Source: Paenibacillus polysaccharolyticus
GTDB taxonomy: Bacteria > Bacillota > Bacilli > Paenibacillales > Paenibacillaceae
NCBI RefSeq assembly: GCF_900102085.1
Contig: NZ_FMVM01000020.1
Span: 62,001-126,000, forward strand
Direction: 5' to 3'
DNA length: 64,000 bases
In this document: in pieces, positions 18,404 to 27,394 of the stretch
Position numbering within the stretch: position 1 is the stretch's first letter
Layout of the letters: every line of letters starts with the position of its first letter
Notes under the pieces: model-generated
The model's input: the letters and a program-made list of their open reading frames with translations, nothing else
What the model was told of the DNA's origin: nothing
The model's database searches: none
Program-made: the position numbers and the translations under genes

Positions 18404-21187
18404 CTACACCTGCTTGAATTCGATCCAATCGATCTGCAGACCTGGTTTGGTAAAGTCGAGCTTGAGTTCATACAGCCCGGCCTCCAGCTGCACTTTCACC
18501 AGCTTTTGTCTGATCCATTTGCCTTCTGTACCGTTCGTTTGAATCGTCGTAGCAAGCTGACCATTCAGCAACACATTACATGCACTTTGCGCCAGTTCAG
18601 GCTCAGGTGACATGATCTGCACAATAATCCGGTACTGGCCTGCTTCATCCACTTTCATATATACAGGCTCAGTTACCGCAGGTTTTACCTGTGCATTGTC
18701 AGCCAGCGACCGGGCGTTTGCCTCAGTCAGAGACGCATTCGCCTGGAACGCGGCCACGTTCTCTACTATCTCATGTTTGCGTGAGGATACCGGCGCGTTC
18801 ATGATGAATTTGCAGATGTTGATCGCGGAGCGTTGCAGCTCGCCGCGGGTCAAAGTTCCATTTTCGAGCGATTCCATTGTATTATCATCCCAGCCGTTGA
18901 TCTCTGCGCCATAGTTTGGCACAACCATGTACAGGTCGTTCTGAGCGCGAACCATCCAGTTCGTGAACTTGCGATCGGCTTCTCCACCTTCTACCACATC
19001 GTTCATAATGGCCCACCAGTCGGTCATCACAATGCCGTCGAAGTTCCACTCTCCACGCAGAATCGTTGTGTTCAGATCGTAGTTGGATGCAGCCCAGTGT
19101 CCGTTAATCGGATTGTAAGAGGTCATGATGGAGTTCGCTCCACCCTCTTTTACCGCAATCTCGAACCCTTTCAGATAAATTTCGCGTAACGCACGTTCGG
19201 ATACAACAGCATCGACTTTGCTACGGTGTTTCTCCTGGTTGTTGCAGGCAAAGTGTTTCAGTGTGGCGTTAGATCCGCCCTTCATAATACCTTTCGTACA
19301 AGCTGCGGCAAATACACCAGAAATCAGCGGATCTTCCGAGAAGTACTCGAAGTTACGACCATTCAGCGGACTGCGGCGGATATTGAGTCCAGGTCCGAGT
19401 AAGGTGTCCACCTGATTGCGAAGCAGCTCTTGTCCTTCCATCACATACAGTTCTTCTACCAAGTCTGCATTCCACGTTGCCGCTAGCAGCGTTCCTATAG
19501 ATACTTGTGTTGCTTTTTCCCCACTATCCATACGGATACCGGACGGACCATCTGCCGTACAGGCAACAGGAATGCCATAGTTAAACAGGCTGTCACTCAC
19601 ACCGCCAAAAGCCGATGCCGTTCCCGAAGTAACCAGCGGACTGCTCATGCCTTCGCCGCGTACAATTGCTGCCAGATCCTGATCGCTCAGTTGAGCTACA
19701 AAGGCCTCCAGACTCACTTTACCCGCCTTCACGTCACTCAGCTTGTAACCCTGATTTCCCGTTTGCTCCAACGTTTGTGGCAAGTTCTGCTTGATGCGAT
19801 CCGCGATAGACACTTTGCGCTTTGGCACATCTACATAAGTCAGCTCATATGATCCATCTGCCTTGCGAATGCCCGGTTTCAACCGTGTAAAATCTTCCGT
19901 TGGCGCCATCGCTTCCTGCAATTGCTCCACCAGTTGAACCGTGTCCACAACGAAGCCATCTTGGCCATCCACGCCAACATGCTCTACCTGCTTCACACTC
20001 GTACCCACATGTAGACGGTACGTTCCAGCTTCAAGCACGTATGCGGAAGCATATCCCGTTACACCAGCATCATCATACGAAGCCATGCGATTTACCGGGA
20101 AACGAATCGTTAACAGCTCGGAATCGCCGGGCTGCAATAGTCCTGTTTTGCCAAAAGCGGCAAGTGCTTTCACCGGTTGTCCCAGTTCCCCTTGCGGTGC
20201 TTCATAATACACCTGAACGACCTCTTTACCTGCATAGGTTGTACCGGAGTTGGTCACGTTCACACGAACCTCGATCAATGTCTCACCGTTCTCGGTCACC
20301 GTGCGAGCTTCCTCGATTTGTGTGGCAAAAGTGGTGTAAGACAAGCCATAACCGAACTCAAATTGCACTTTTTCAGGTCGAAACGTTTCGAAAAAACGAT
20401 ACCCCACATAAATATCTTCCTGATACAGGTTCTTGAACTCATTTCCGTAGTTGCTTGTAGAAGGGTAATCTTCGATGGAATATGCAATCGTATCCGTCAG
20501 TTTACCGCTTGGTGTCACGTCTCCAGCCAATACGTCCGCGATCGCGTTACCGCCTTCCATGCCCCCGTGCCAGGAGTAGATCATACCTTGAATCGGATGT
20601 AGAACCGTTTCGTTCAGCCAGCTCATATCCATAATATTGGAGACATTAAGTACTACAATTGTATGTTCAAAATGGTTCGTCACATGCTTCAGCATCGCCT
20701 TCTCATCGTCGGTCAGACGATAACTTCCGGGTGCATCTGCATTATCCTGATCTTCCCCTGCGGTACGTCCAATGACCACAATGGCTTTACTGGATTTACT
20801 TCTAGCCTGTGCAACCAGTTCGTCCGTGAGTGGCATTTCCTTCTGATTCCACGGCTCGGCCGCCCATACTTTGCCGCCATCGTCAAACGGATTTTCCTCG
20901 ATCCATTTCTCATAAACGGCTGCTAATTCCTCGTTGACTGTAATGTTCTTTTTGCTACGCAATCCATCCAGCAGATTCGTGGTATACGCGACATGAACAC
21001 TCCCGCCTGAACCTGTGCCGCTACGATAATAATTTACTTGAATCCGGCCAAAAACTGAAACGTTTTCGGAACGACTAAGTGGAAGTACCTGTCCTTCATT
21101 TTTAAGTAAAACTGCTCCTTCGGCAGCCACTGTACGGCTGAACTCTGCAAACCCTTCCAATGGAACACCAATTAGATTTGTACTCAA
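18404..21187 (-). CDS. GH3 beta-glucosidase with swapped domain order
   Basis: A GH3 enzyme of about 927 residues with its domains permuted. The usual second domain (VAAEGAVLLKNEGQVLPLS, to about residue 290, GYGLSYTTF) comes first, then an FN3-like sandwich to about residue 410, then the usual first barrel domain with DGIVMTDWWA near residue 720, whose Asp is the nucleophile. The last ~110 residues form a CBM6/35-like sandwich ending GLQIDWIEFKQV. Swapped GH3 enzymes are known, e.g. in Ruminococcus albus. The start is a TTG at 21187 with AGGAGG 7 bases before it; an in-frame ATG at 21217 lacks such a site. No signal peptide is seen. Confidence 0.9.
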   Translation of the reverse strand: MSTNLIGVPLEGFAEFSRTVAAEGAVLLKNEGQVLPLSRSENVSVFGRIQVNYYRSGTGSGGSVHVAYTTNLLDGLRSKKNITVNEELAAVYEKWIEENPFDDGGKVWAAEPWNQKEMPLTDELVAQARSKSSKAIVVIGRTAGEDQDNADAPGSYRLTDDEKAMLKHVTNHFEHTIVVLNVSNIMDMSWLNETVLHPIQGMIYSWHGGMEGGNAIADVLAGDVTPSGKLTDTIAYSIEDYPSTSNYGNEFKNLYQEDIYVGYRFFETFRPEKVQFEFGYGLSYTTFATQIEEARTVTENGETLIEVRVNVTNSGTTYAGKEVVQVYYEAPQGELGQPVKALAAFGKTGLLQPGDSELLTIRFPVNRMASYDDAGVTGYASAYVLEAGTYRLHVGTSVKQVEHVGVDGQDGFVVDTVQLVEQLQEAMAPTEDFTRLKPGIRKADGSYELTYVDVPKRKVSIADRIKQNLPQTLEQTGNQGYKLSDVKAGKVSLEAFVAQLSDQDLAAIVRGEGMSSPLVTSGTASAFGGVSDSLFNYGIPVACTADGPSGIRMDSGEKATQVSIGTLLAATWNADLVEELYVMEGQELLRNQVDTLLGPGLNIRRSPLNGRNFEYFSEDPLISGVFAAACTKGIMKGGSNATLKHFACNNQEKHRSKVDAVVSERALREIYLKGFEIAVKEGGANSIMTSYNPINGHWAASNYDLNTTILRGEWNFDGIVMTDWWAIMNDVVEGGEADRKFTNWMVRAQNDLYMVVPNYGAEINGWDDNTMESLENGTLTRGELQRSAINICKFIMNAPVSSRKHEIVENVAAFQANASLTEANARSLADNAQVKPAVTEPVYMKVDEAGQYRIIVQIMSPEPELAQSACNVLLNGQLATTIQTNGTEGKWIRQKLVKVQLEAGLYELKLDFTKPGLQIDWIEFKQV

Positions 21188-21433
21188 ATGATTTCCCTCC
21201 TGAAATGTCATCTCCATATCTGTGTGAAACGGCTATTTATAAACAAGATTAGATCGTACCCCCATTACTACGATGGCAAAATAACCTTAATATCGCTCTT
21301 TCCCCGACTAAGCTCATTTAAAAATAGAACTAACTTCATGGATATGGCTGATTTACTTGTACCTAGTCCCATCTTAACAGATTGCCTACATGAAAATATA
21401 TGAGAAATATTTATGCTCTTATAGCAAAAATGA

Positions 21434-21460
21434 AAGCCACGAACAAAGTCGTCCGTGGCT
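21434..21460. terminator. Hairpin terminator after ltrA
   Basis: AGCCACG and CGTGGCT form the stem. T-rich stretches occur on both sides (CATTTTTGC on the minus strand), so it may serve both directions. Confidence 0.65.
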
Positions 21461-21487
21461 CTTGCTTCTTTTTTATATAAACACAGG

Positions 21488-22576
21488 TCAAGTCGTCAGC
21501 TTCGCATATACCAGAAGGAACAGCATATCCTCACCCATAATCACATATCCGGGAACGCGGTAGATTAGATCCACCACCACAAAGGCCACTAACAGCCCCA
21601 CCATGACCACCATATGAGTCGGACGGAGACGGAGATGCGGATGTCTGTAGCGATGAAACACAAGAGTAGTCGATAGGAAATACAACAACACCGAGCCAAA
21701 TACAAACGCAAGCATAAACTCATAACTCAGCAGGTTCTGGTACAGCAGTTGGATCGATGCAGCGATCATACTCAGGGAGATGTAGATAAATAGATGCCCG
21801 TAGATAATTGCCTGCCCGGCGGTTTGCATCTCTTTGCTCACTTTTTTCTCCACGTTATCGAAGTACTGCCACCACATGGCGATGACAAACAGGGACGTAA
21901 AGACGGCAAACAAGATTGATTTCAAATCCCATTGATCGGCCGACAATACCGCGATAATGCTGACAACGGATTCACCGAGCAGAATGAGCGTAAAAAGAGC
22001 GAAACGTTCCAGCAGATGATGGGTCTGCACAGGCACCTTCACCAGATTTTTACGGCCGAGTAGTGGCAAAATAATATCCACGGCAATCCCGGCATACAAA
22101 ATTACGTAACGCACCCATGAATCAAAGAACAGGGAACCCGATGAGATCACGATGCCAATGATGAACGAGAGGCCCAGGAAACGGGCGGCCTGCTGCTGAT
22201 GCTCGCTTTTCGATTTGTGGATCGTCAGGTACTGAATCGCGGTAAATGCTCTGGAACCAATATAACCTACGAAAAAGGATAGATAGTGTTCGTCAAAATG
22301 AGTGGACAGACTTGCCGTCATAATGAGAACCGACAGCAGTTGAAGGATGAGGAAAATCCGATGGCTCAGAATATCCTGACCATAACGGTTGATGAACAAG
22401 GTCTGGCCTACCCACGCCCACCATACCGGGATGAAGATTAACACGAACTTTAATAAATATTCCCATGTAATGACGCCGTGCTCGGCATGTAACAAGACAT
22501 GGCCTGCTTTGGAGACTGCCGCGACGAAAAGCAAATCATAGAACAGCTCCAGCCAGGTGACCTTTTTCTCCATCAT
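21488..22576 (-). CDS. ltrA: Low temperature requirement A (LtrA) family membrane protein
   Basis: A 362-residue polytopic membrane protein of the LtrA family, named after a Listeria gene needed for growth in the cold; its molecular function is unknown. The family opening VTWLELFYDLLFVAAVSKAG is clear, as are HLLERFALFTLILLGESVVSI and about ten hydrophobic helices. AAAGGAG lies 9 bases before the first of two consecutive ATGs. It stands alone, between a terminator and the dioxygenase gene; a fragment of the dispersed repeat lies just upstream. Confidence 0.9.
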   Translation of the reverse strand: MMEKKVTWLELFYDLLFVAAVSKAGHVLLHAEHGVITWEYLLKFVLIFIPVWWAWVGQTLFINRYGQDILSHRIFLILQLLSVLIMTASLSTHFDEHYLSFFVGYIGSRAFTAIQYLTIHKSKSEHQQQAARFLGLSFIIGIVISSGSLFFDSWVRYVILYAGIAVDIILPLLGRKNLVKVPVQTHHLLERFALFTLILLGESVVSIIAVLSADQWDLKSILFAVFTSLFVIAMWWQYFDNVEKKVSKEMQTAGQAIIYGHLFIYISLSMIAASIQLLYQNLLSYEFMLAFVFGSVLLYFLSTTLVFHRYRHPHLRLRPTHMVVMVGLLVAFVVVDLIYRVPGYVIMGEDMLFLLVYAKLTT

Positions 22577-22604
22577 CCCTCAATGCTCCTTTTGGTTTAG
22601 TTTC

Positions 22605-22665
22605 ATATTCGTTGAAAAAAAGGTGTTCACACGCAAACTTGGAGGACAGAACAACCTTCCAATAT
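22605..22665. repeat. Truncated copy of the dispersed palindromic repeat (left half)
   Basis: GTTGAA, a TTCACAC version of the inner motif, and GGACAGAACAACC line up in order with the left half of the copy at 52965. The right half is missing. Confidence 0.45.
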
Positions 22666-22689
22666 CCTTTATCTCTCTACCTCACTCTG

Positions 22690-23640
22690 TTACAGCTGTG
22701 GCGGAATAAGTGTTCTAACTTGAATCGGCTGCAGATTATCCTCGATCTGAGTCCGGTATTGCTCAAACCACTCTGGCAGCATCAGTTTCTGTCCAAGTGC
22801 TTCGGCGGGTTCGTCTTTGGCAAAGCCTGGAGGATCAGTCGCAATTTCGAACAAAATTCCGCCAGCTTCTCTGAAGTAAATCGCGTTGAAATATTGGCGA
22901 TCCCGGACTGGGGTTGGCTGGTACCCGTATTCACGTACAGCTTCGCTCCACTGCGCGTGCTGTGCATCATCGACTGCACGCCATGCGATATGGTGTACTG
23001 TTCCCGCGCCGCCCATACCAAGCGGTACGCGGGTAACAGGCACATCCACGATGTTGCCAATGTCTCCGATGGAACGGAAACGGGCATATTCTTCATTTTC
23101 GCCCACCTTCACAAATCCGAGAATACGCTCAAGCGCATCCATCGTACGCTGTGGATTCACACTGAACAGTACGGCTCCACCAAACCCTTTGATTGCATAT
23201 TCAGCAGGAATACCTTCCTGCACCCAAGTGTTTGCCACTCCTTCTTCCCGCTCAACAAGCTCCAGACGCAAGCCTTCGCTATCTTCGAATTGCAGCAATT
23301 CCTCATCAAAGCGGTTAGTGCGAGTTAATTCGATATTAAAACCTTCCAGACGATTTTGCCAGAAGTCCATAGAACCCGGTGGAATGACATATGAAGTGAT
23401 GCCGACTTGACCGCCGCCAATCTGGCCTCGTGGTGAACCAGCCGCCGGGAAGAAGGTAATAATGGTTCCTGGACTGCCGTGCTCATCTCCGAAGTACAGA
23501 TGGTATACATCCGGTGCGTCGAAGTTCACTGTTTTTTTCACCAGACGAAGTCCCAGAACTCCGGCGTAAAAATCAACGTTAGCCTGCGGATCTGCAGCAA
23601 AAGCGGTAATGTGGTGGATGCCTGTCGTTTGAATATTCAT
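22690..23640 (-). CDS. Ring-cleaving dioxygenase of the MhqO/YkcA glyoxalase-fold type
   Basis: A 316-residue protein with two vicinal-oxygen-chelate domains, each starting with a metal His: GIHHITAFA near residue 8 and GTVHHIAWRA near residue 220. The C-terminal FEIATDPPGF carries the third ligand Glu. It matches the MhqO/YkcA group of Bacillus, which helps remove quinones and is expressed under catechol stress. AAGGAGG is 8 bases before the ATG. A palindrome resembling the MhqR operator lies about 50 bases upstream, which supports regulation by quinone stress. Confidence 0.9.
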   Translation of the reverse strand: MNIQTTGIHHITAFAADPQANVDFYAGVLGLRLVKKTVNFDAPDVYHLYFGDEHGSPGTIITFFPAAGSPRGQIGGGQVGITSYVIPPGSMDFWQNRLEGFNIELTRTNRFDEELLQFEDSEGLRLELVEREEGVANTWVQEGIPAEYAIKGFGGAVLFSVNPQRTMDALERILGFVKVGENEEYARFRSIGDIGNIVDVPVTRVPLGMGGAGTVHHIAWRAVDDAQHAQWSEAVREYGYQPTPVRDRQYFNAIYFREAGGILFEIATDPPGFAKDEPAEALGQKLMLPEWFEQYRTQIEDNLQPIQVRTLIPPQL

Positions 23641-23687
23641 GATTATTTCCTCCTTGGTTTGTATGCTTATTTATAGTGGAATTATAT

Positions 23688-23705
23688 TATCTTTAAATTA
23701 AGATA
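23688..23705. promoter_or_regulatory. MhqR-like operator upstream of the dioxygenase
   Basis: An 18-base inverted repeat with TATCTT and AAGATA arms, 48 bases before the dioxygenase ATG, next to a TATAAT at 23681-23686 on the minus strand. The arms resemble the known Bacillus MhqR box (TATCTCGAATTCGAGATA). The same element occurs at 24139-24156. Confidence 0.55.
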
Positions 23706-23818
23706 TATGGTCTGTGCTACTAGTTCCGGATTGAGACTAACATCCGTACGAGTAGCACAGTTTATCGTGAACTCCCGATCAGGGAACGTTTAGTGCCCCT
23801 CTGCTTCTGCAACAAAAT

Positions 23819-24049
23819 CTATGGATTCTGTCTGGAAGCTTGCTCTTGTTTTAATTTATCTGGAGTCACGTCATCGCCGTTTGGATCGTAGATGGTGGCA
23901 TTCAGCAAAATGTCGTTGACTGAACCACGGAAAGTCTGCAAATATTCCTGGCGAAGGCGAGTCTGTTCAGCCTGTTCCATCTCCGTCAATCCACCTGCTT
24001 TGGCTTTTCTCGCGAGTTCATTAATTCGCGTCAATGTTGGAATCATCAT
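23819..24049 (-). CDS. DUF896 family protein (YnzC-like)
   Basis: A 76-residue DUF896 protein, a small two-helix cytoplasmic family of unknown role (YnzC and YaaL-like members in Bacillus). The signature PTLTRINELARKAKAGGLTE and the LRQEYLQTFRGSV segment are clear. GGAGGAG lies 8 bases before the ATG. A promoter with the MhqR-like palindrome precedes it, so it may be co-regulated with the dioxygenase gene downstream. Confidence 0.92.
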   Translation of the reverse strand: MMIPTLTRINELARKAKAGGLTEMEQAEQTRLRQEYLQTFRGSVNDILLNATIYDPNGDDVTPDKLKQEQASRQNP

Positions 24050-24138
24050 CTGGATCTCTCCTCCTGTTCAATCATTTGAAGATATTTATTTGAGTATATT
24101 CTTTCTTTAGCGTTGCTGTCACTTTCATTCAAATTAAA

Positions 24139-24179
24139 TATCTTAATATAAAGATAATTGATTTTGTTTTGGTTGTCAA
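24139..24179 (-). promoter_or_regulatory. DUF896 promoter overlapped by an MhqR-like palindrome
   Basis: On the minus strand a perfect TTGACA (24179-24174) is 17 bases from TATCTT (24156-24151). That hexamer is also the first arm of the 18-base palindrome at 24139-24156, so a bound protein would block the -10 element. Confidence 0.6.
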
Positions 24180-24252
24180 CACTTTGTTTTTATGAAAAAT
24201 CAAGCGGGTTTACTTCGCCTTCAAACGTCTTGCTTCTATAAAATTAAAATCA

Positions 24253-24303
24253 ATAAAAGGTTAGCTCTACGGATATGATCTCCTGTTGAACTAACCTTTT
24301 ATT
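24253..24303. terminator. Terminator of the pspA-ydjGHI operon
   Basis: AATAAAAGGTTAG and CTAACCTTTTATT form a 13-base stem. It follows the last gene of the operon (stop at 24395) and can also act on the other strand. The rest of 24180-24394 shows nothing more that I can support. Confidence 0.7.
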
Positions 24304-24394
24304 CGAAGTTATACTTAGCATATATTAGATAAGCTTAAGTTGAATTTGAATCTTAAGTATCCCGTTACATCGGGAATCCGGATTTGGCAAGCGA

Positions 24395-25441
24395 TCAGGC
24401 CAGCTTTTGTCCGCAGTTCGGACAGAAGTTGGCTCCTTCATTTTTGGCACCACAGTTCGGACAGAAGTTTGGCTTTTTGCCATCCCCACCAGAAGACGAA
24501 GGCGTACCCGCATTATTATTCTGCTGTTGACTTTGATTCTGGTCGCTTTGGTTATTCCCTTGGTTATTTGAATTTTGATGATTGGAGTTCTGATTGTTCT
24601 GGTTCATGTTTTTCAGCATTTCATTCGCCATGTTCATACCCATCATCATACCTGCCATATCGGAAGCTGCACCGCCGCCCTGTACTTTACCGGAAGAGAT
24701 CCCGTCGGTCATACTCACCTGCTGGTACTTTTGCAGATTGCCGATCATCTCGTGGGAGGCCGTTTTGGTGATCATATCCTGAATTTCCTGCGGATAGTTA
24801 AAGCTCATCACCTGGAAGCCGGTTATGCCAATCCCGATATCCATCATCTGCATATCCAGATCCTCTTGAATACCGCGTGCAATATCCGATGCATTCGCTT
24901 GTAGATTGAACATGTCCTTGCCCTCACGGCTAATCCACTTCATCAGTAGCTGATCCAGCACAGACGTGATGCGGATTTTGACATCCTCCACCAGGTAACT
25001 CTGTTTAATGCCTGCGATTTTATCGATCAGGGTGACATAGTCACTCACCTTAAAGTTAAACGTTCCGTTCGCCCGAATCGGCATACCGCCCGGAAGCTGT
25101 GGTGTCGGAATCAGTACCGGACTTTGCGTACCCCAGCGGACGGTGAACTCCTTTGTATTTACAAACAAAACCTCAACCCGCATACCGCTGTTGAATCCGA
25201 ACTTGAATCCTTTTAGCGTGGACAGAAACGGAATAATCTCCGAGTCGATATTAAACGAACCTTCGTCCTCAAAAATCCCTTCCACCTTACCGTTATTCAG
25301 GAAAATTGCATCCTGTCCCGAGCGGATAATCAGCTTACTGCCCTTTTTAATCTCTCGGTTGTTCCACTTCCAGAAGATCATATCATCTCTGAATTCTTCC
25401 CATTCCACTACGTTGGAGAACTGATTTCTAAAAAATCCCAT
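24395..25441 (-). CDS. ydjI: SPFH-domain protein with zinc ribbon (YdjI-like)
   Basis: A 348-residue protein matching Bacillus YdjI (also called virion core protein-like). An SPFH/band-7-like domain fills about residues 10-250, followed by a coiled region, an Asn/Gln-rich linker and a C-terminal zinc ribbon with two CPNCG motifs. The ATG at 25441 (MGFFRNQF) has GGGA-type purines upstream; an in-frame ATG at 25483 has no ribosome site. It is the last gene of the pspA-ydjG-ydjH-ydjI order known from Bacillus, where YdjGHI bring PspA to the membrane; that role is taken from the family. Confidence 0.92.
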   Translation of the reverse strand: MGFFRNQFSNVVEWEEFRDDMIFWKWNNREIKKGSKLIIRSGQDAIFLNNGKVEGIFEDEGSFNIDSEIIPFLSTLKGFKFGFNSGMRVEVLFVNTKEFTVRWGTQSPVLIPTPQLPGGMPIRANGTFNFKVSDYVTLIDKIAGIKQSYLVEDVKIRITSVLDQLLMKWISREGKDMFNLQANASDIARGIQEDLDMQMMDIGIGITGFQVMSFNYPQEIQDMITKTASHEMIGNLQKYQQVSMTDGISSGKVQGGGAASDMAGMMMGMNMANEMLKNMNQNNQNSNHQNSNNQGNNQSDQNQSQQQNNNAGTPSSSGGDGKKPNFCPNCGAKNEGANFCPNCGQKLA

Positions 25442-25535
25442 GTTCGATCCCGTCCCTTCTATAGTAACCCTATCAAGCTTCATCTACGTTGTGCCATCAT
25501 TCAATAAATGTTGACGATATGTCTGGTTATTGCGG

Positions 25536-26336
25536 TTAGAACGATCGGCTACTACCACTGTGCGAATGTCCACCTGCGGTCGTACCTCCACCACCGCCGC
25601 CTCCGCTGTTGTTATTGTTTTTCTCAATTTTGGTCTTCGTGACCGTTGTGCGAATATATCGATCCTGACGATCAATCACATGAGAGTTATCCGAATCCTC
25701 ATAAGTAGCGCGGTTCACCGTCACACGTCCGCCCGAACGATAGGTCATGACACCAACGACAATACCACCAATCGCTACAGATGCGGCAAGCTGAAACCAT
25801 GTTTTGAATAAAATATTATCCGGGTTCACTCCAGGCTTGAGATCCAGATATTCGTAAGACAGGTTCAGAAACTTTTCAAAAGCGATCCGATAATTGCCTT
25901 CTGATAAATCCGAGTAAATTTTGTCTGTAATTCTAGCGGTTCGGTCGTTGTCGACGTATTCTTCACCTTTATAAAAACCCGCCACATAAACCTTCCGATT
26001 GTACATATCCAATGTCAGCATAACGGTGTTCCCATGAGGTTTATCATACCCTGGTGCACGGTTATCGTAGAATTCCTGAGTCAGAAGCTTATCTTCCTTC
26101 TGTTCCTCGTTGTTAGTCGTGTAAATGATCAAGTCCGTCTGACGCTCCGCCGAATACTGATTCGCCAGTGCATTTAATTCATTTCGATCCTGTTCACTTA
26201 ACAGGTTAGCCTCATCATAGATGAGGTTTTTATTTTCCGCTGCGGATGCTGATGATATCGGAAAGATCGGAGCGAGCATGGTCACTAGGAGTAAAATTAG
26301 CGCAGCTATCGCAACTAAGGGTCTTTTTTGGCTCAC
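25536..26336 (-). CDS. ydjH: TPM-domain membrane protein (YdjH-like)
   Basis: A protein of about 266 residues. A signal/anchor helix (PLVAIAALILLLVTMLAPIF) is followed by a TPM domain (NLIYDEANLLSEQDRNELNA), a second membrane helix near residue 180, and a Gly/Ser/His-rich tail ending SGSSRSF, as usual for the YgcG/TPM family. The start is a GTG at 26336 with GGGAGG 9 bases before it; it overlaps the ydjG stop by four bases (GTGA), so translation is coupled. It probably forms a membrane complex with YdjG and YdjI that recruits PspA. Confidence 0.9.
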   Translation of the reverse strand: MSQKRPLVAIAALILLLVTMLAPIFPISSASAAENKNLIYDEANLLSEQDRNELNALANQYSAERQTDLIIYTTNNEEQKEDKLLTQEFYDNRAPGYDKPHGNTVMLTLDMYNRKVYVAGFYKGEEYVDNDRTARITDKIYSDLSEGNYRIAFEKFLNLSYEYLDLKPGVNPDNILFKTWFQLAASVAIGGIVVGVMTYRSGGRVTVNRATYEDSDNSHVIDRQDRYIRTTVTKTKIEKNNNNSGGGGGGGTTAGGHSHSGSSRSF

Positions 26337-27364
26337 AGGAATCCGCCTCCCATCATCCACGACACCAGCTTCAGCGATAACAGCGAAACGGCGGAAACCC
26401 CCGTAAACCATCCAGCCACCTTAGCTTTACTGATCGGCGGTTTGCCAACCACTTTACCCGTCTGTCCATTCATGGCAAAGGTGTACTGTTTGTGGTTGTA
26501 ATCATAGTTGACCATCCATACGGGTAACAGGACATAGTCTGCATTTTTGAGCGTGGTATCGATATGTTTATTGGTGTAGCTCACGCTTGTATATCCCGAT
26601 ACGGTAGAGGCGATGTAAGAATCAATGTAGGATCTCGTCTTATCCTTGGCCCGTGGGAAAAGCTCATCTTCGGAATAACTGTATTTTTCCGCAATATATC
26701 CCGCCAGATACGGGGTTTTGAACAATTTCAGCTCATTGTAGGGAAACGGCTCCAGCTTATCCATCAGCTCGTCGTTCATTTTTTCCGATGCGTCGATGGG
26801 CAGATTCACGTATTCCAACCGAATTTTACGATAAATATCAAAATGCTGCGTCTCCGTATAATGGTAGTCACCCTGCGTATAGGATCGTACCTTGGTACCC
26901 TGAGCATGGACCTCAATTCGGTTATGTAAATCATAAAGCCAGAACGGCACGTATATGCCGGTAACGCTCTGGATGCGATCAGCGGTCATGAAGCCACCGG
27001 GCGTGAGCAGACCGTTTCTGCACCATTTTTTGAACGCCTGTTTCGCTTGATCTTTGTTGATGGAAAAAGGAATCACCATCGCCGGGGCCAAATTGCCCGT
27101 CAGCCGATCACTTAGCACCACCGCCGCACCGCAGAAACTGCATGTCGTTGCACTTGTCTCCGGTTCGGTCACGATATCTGCTCCGCAGCTGTTACAGTGA
27201 TATTCCTTCACTTCCCCCTCCGTAAACACCTGCTTCTTCAAGGGATCAGGGAGCTGTTCAATGTTGTCCTGCCGCCCGCAGCTCGGACAAGATAATGCAC
27301 CGGACACACTATCAAAAATCATGCCGCTGCCGCAATTCGGACATTTATACTCTAATACCGGCAT
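26333..27364 (-). CDS. ydjG: Zinc-ribbon membrane protein (YdjG-like)
   Basis: A 343-residue protein. The N-terminus carries two zinc ribbons: CPNCGSGM with CPSCGRQ, and CNSCGAD with CSFCGAA. A soluble middle part follows, then one or two hydrophobic helices at the end (WFTGVSAVSLLSLKLVSW). This matches Bacillus YdjG. CGGAGGTG is positioned correctly before the ATG. It lies 30 bases after pspA and overlaps ydjH by four bases. Confidence 0.9.
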   Translation of the reverse strand: MPVLEYKCPNCGSGMIFDSVSGALSCPSCGRQDNIEQLPDPLKKQVFTEGEVKEYHCNSCGADIVTEPETSATTCSFCGAAVVLSDRLTGNLAPAMVIPFSINKDQAKQAFKKWCRNGLLTPGGFMTADRIQSVTGIYVPFWLYDLHNRIEVHAQGTKVRSYTQGDYHYTETQHFDIYRKIRLEYVNLPIDASEKMNDELMDKLEPFPYNELKLFKTPYLAGYIAEKYSYSEDELFPRAKDKTRSYIDSYIASTVSGYTSVSYTNKHIDTTLKNADYVLLPVWMVNYDYNHKQYTFAMNGQTGKVVGKPPISKAKVAGWFTGVSAVSLLSLKLVSWMMGGGFL

Positions 27365-27394
27365 CTGTTCACCTCCGTGTCTAAATCGGATGTC

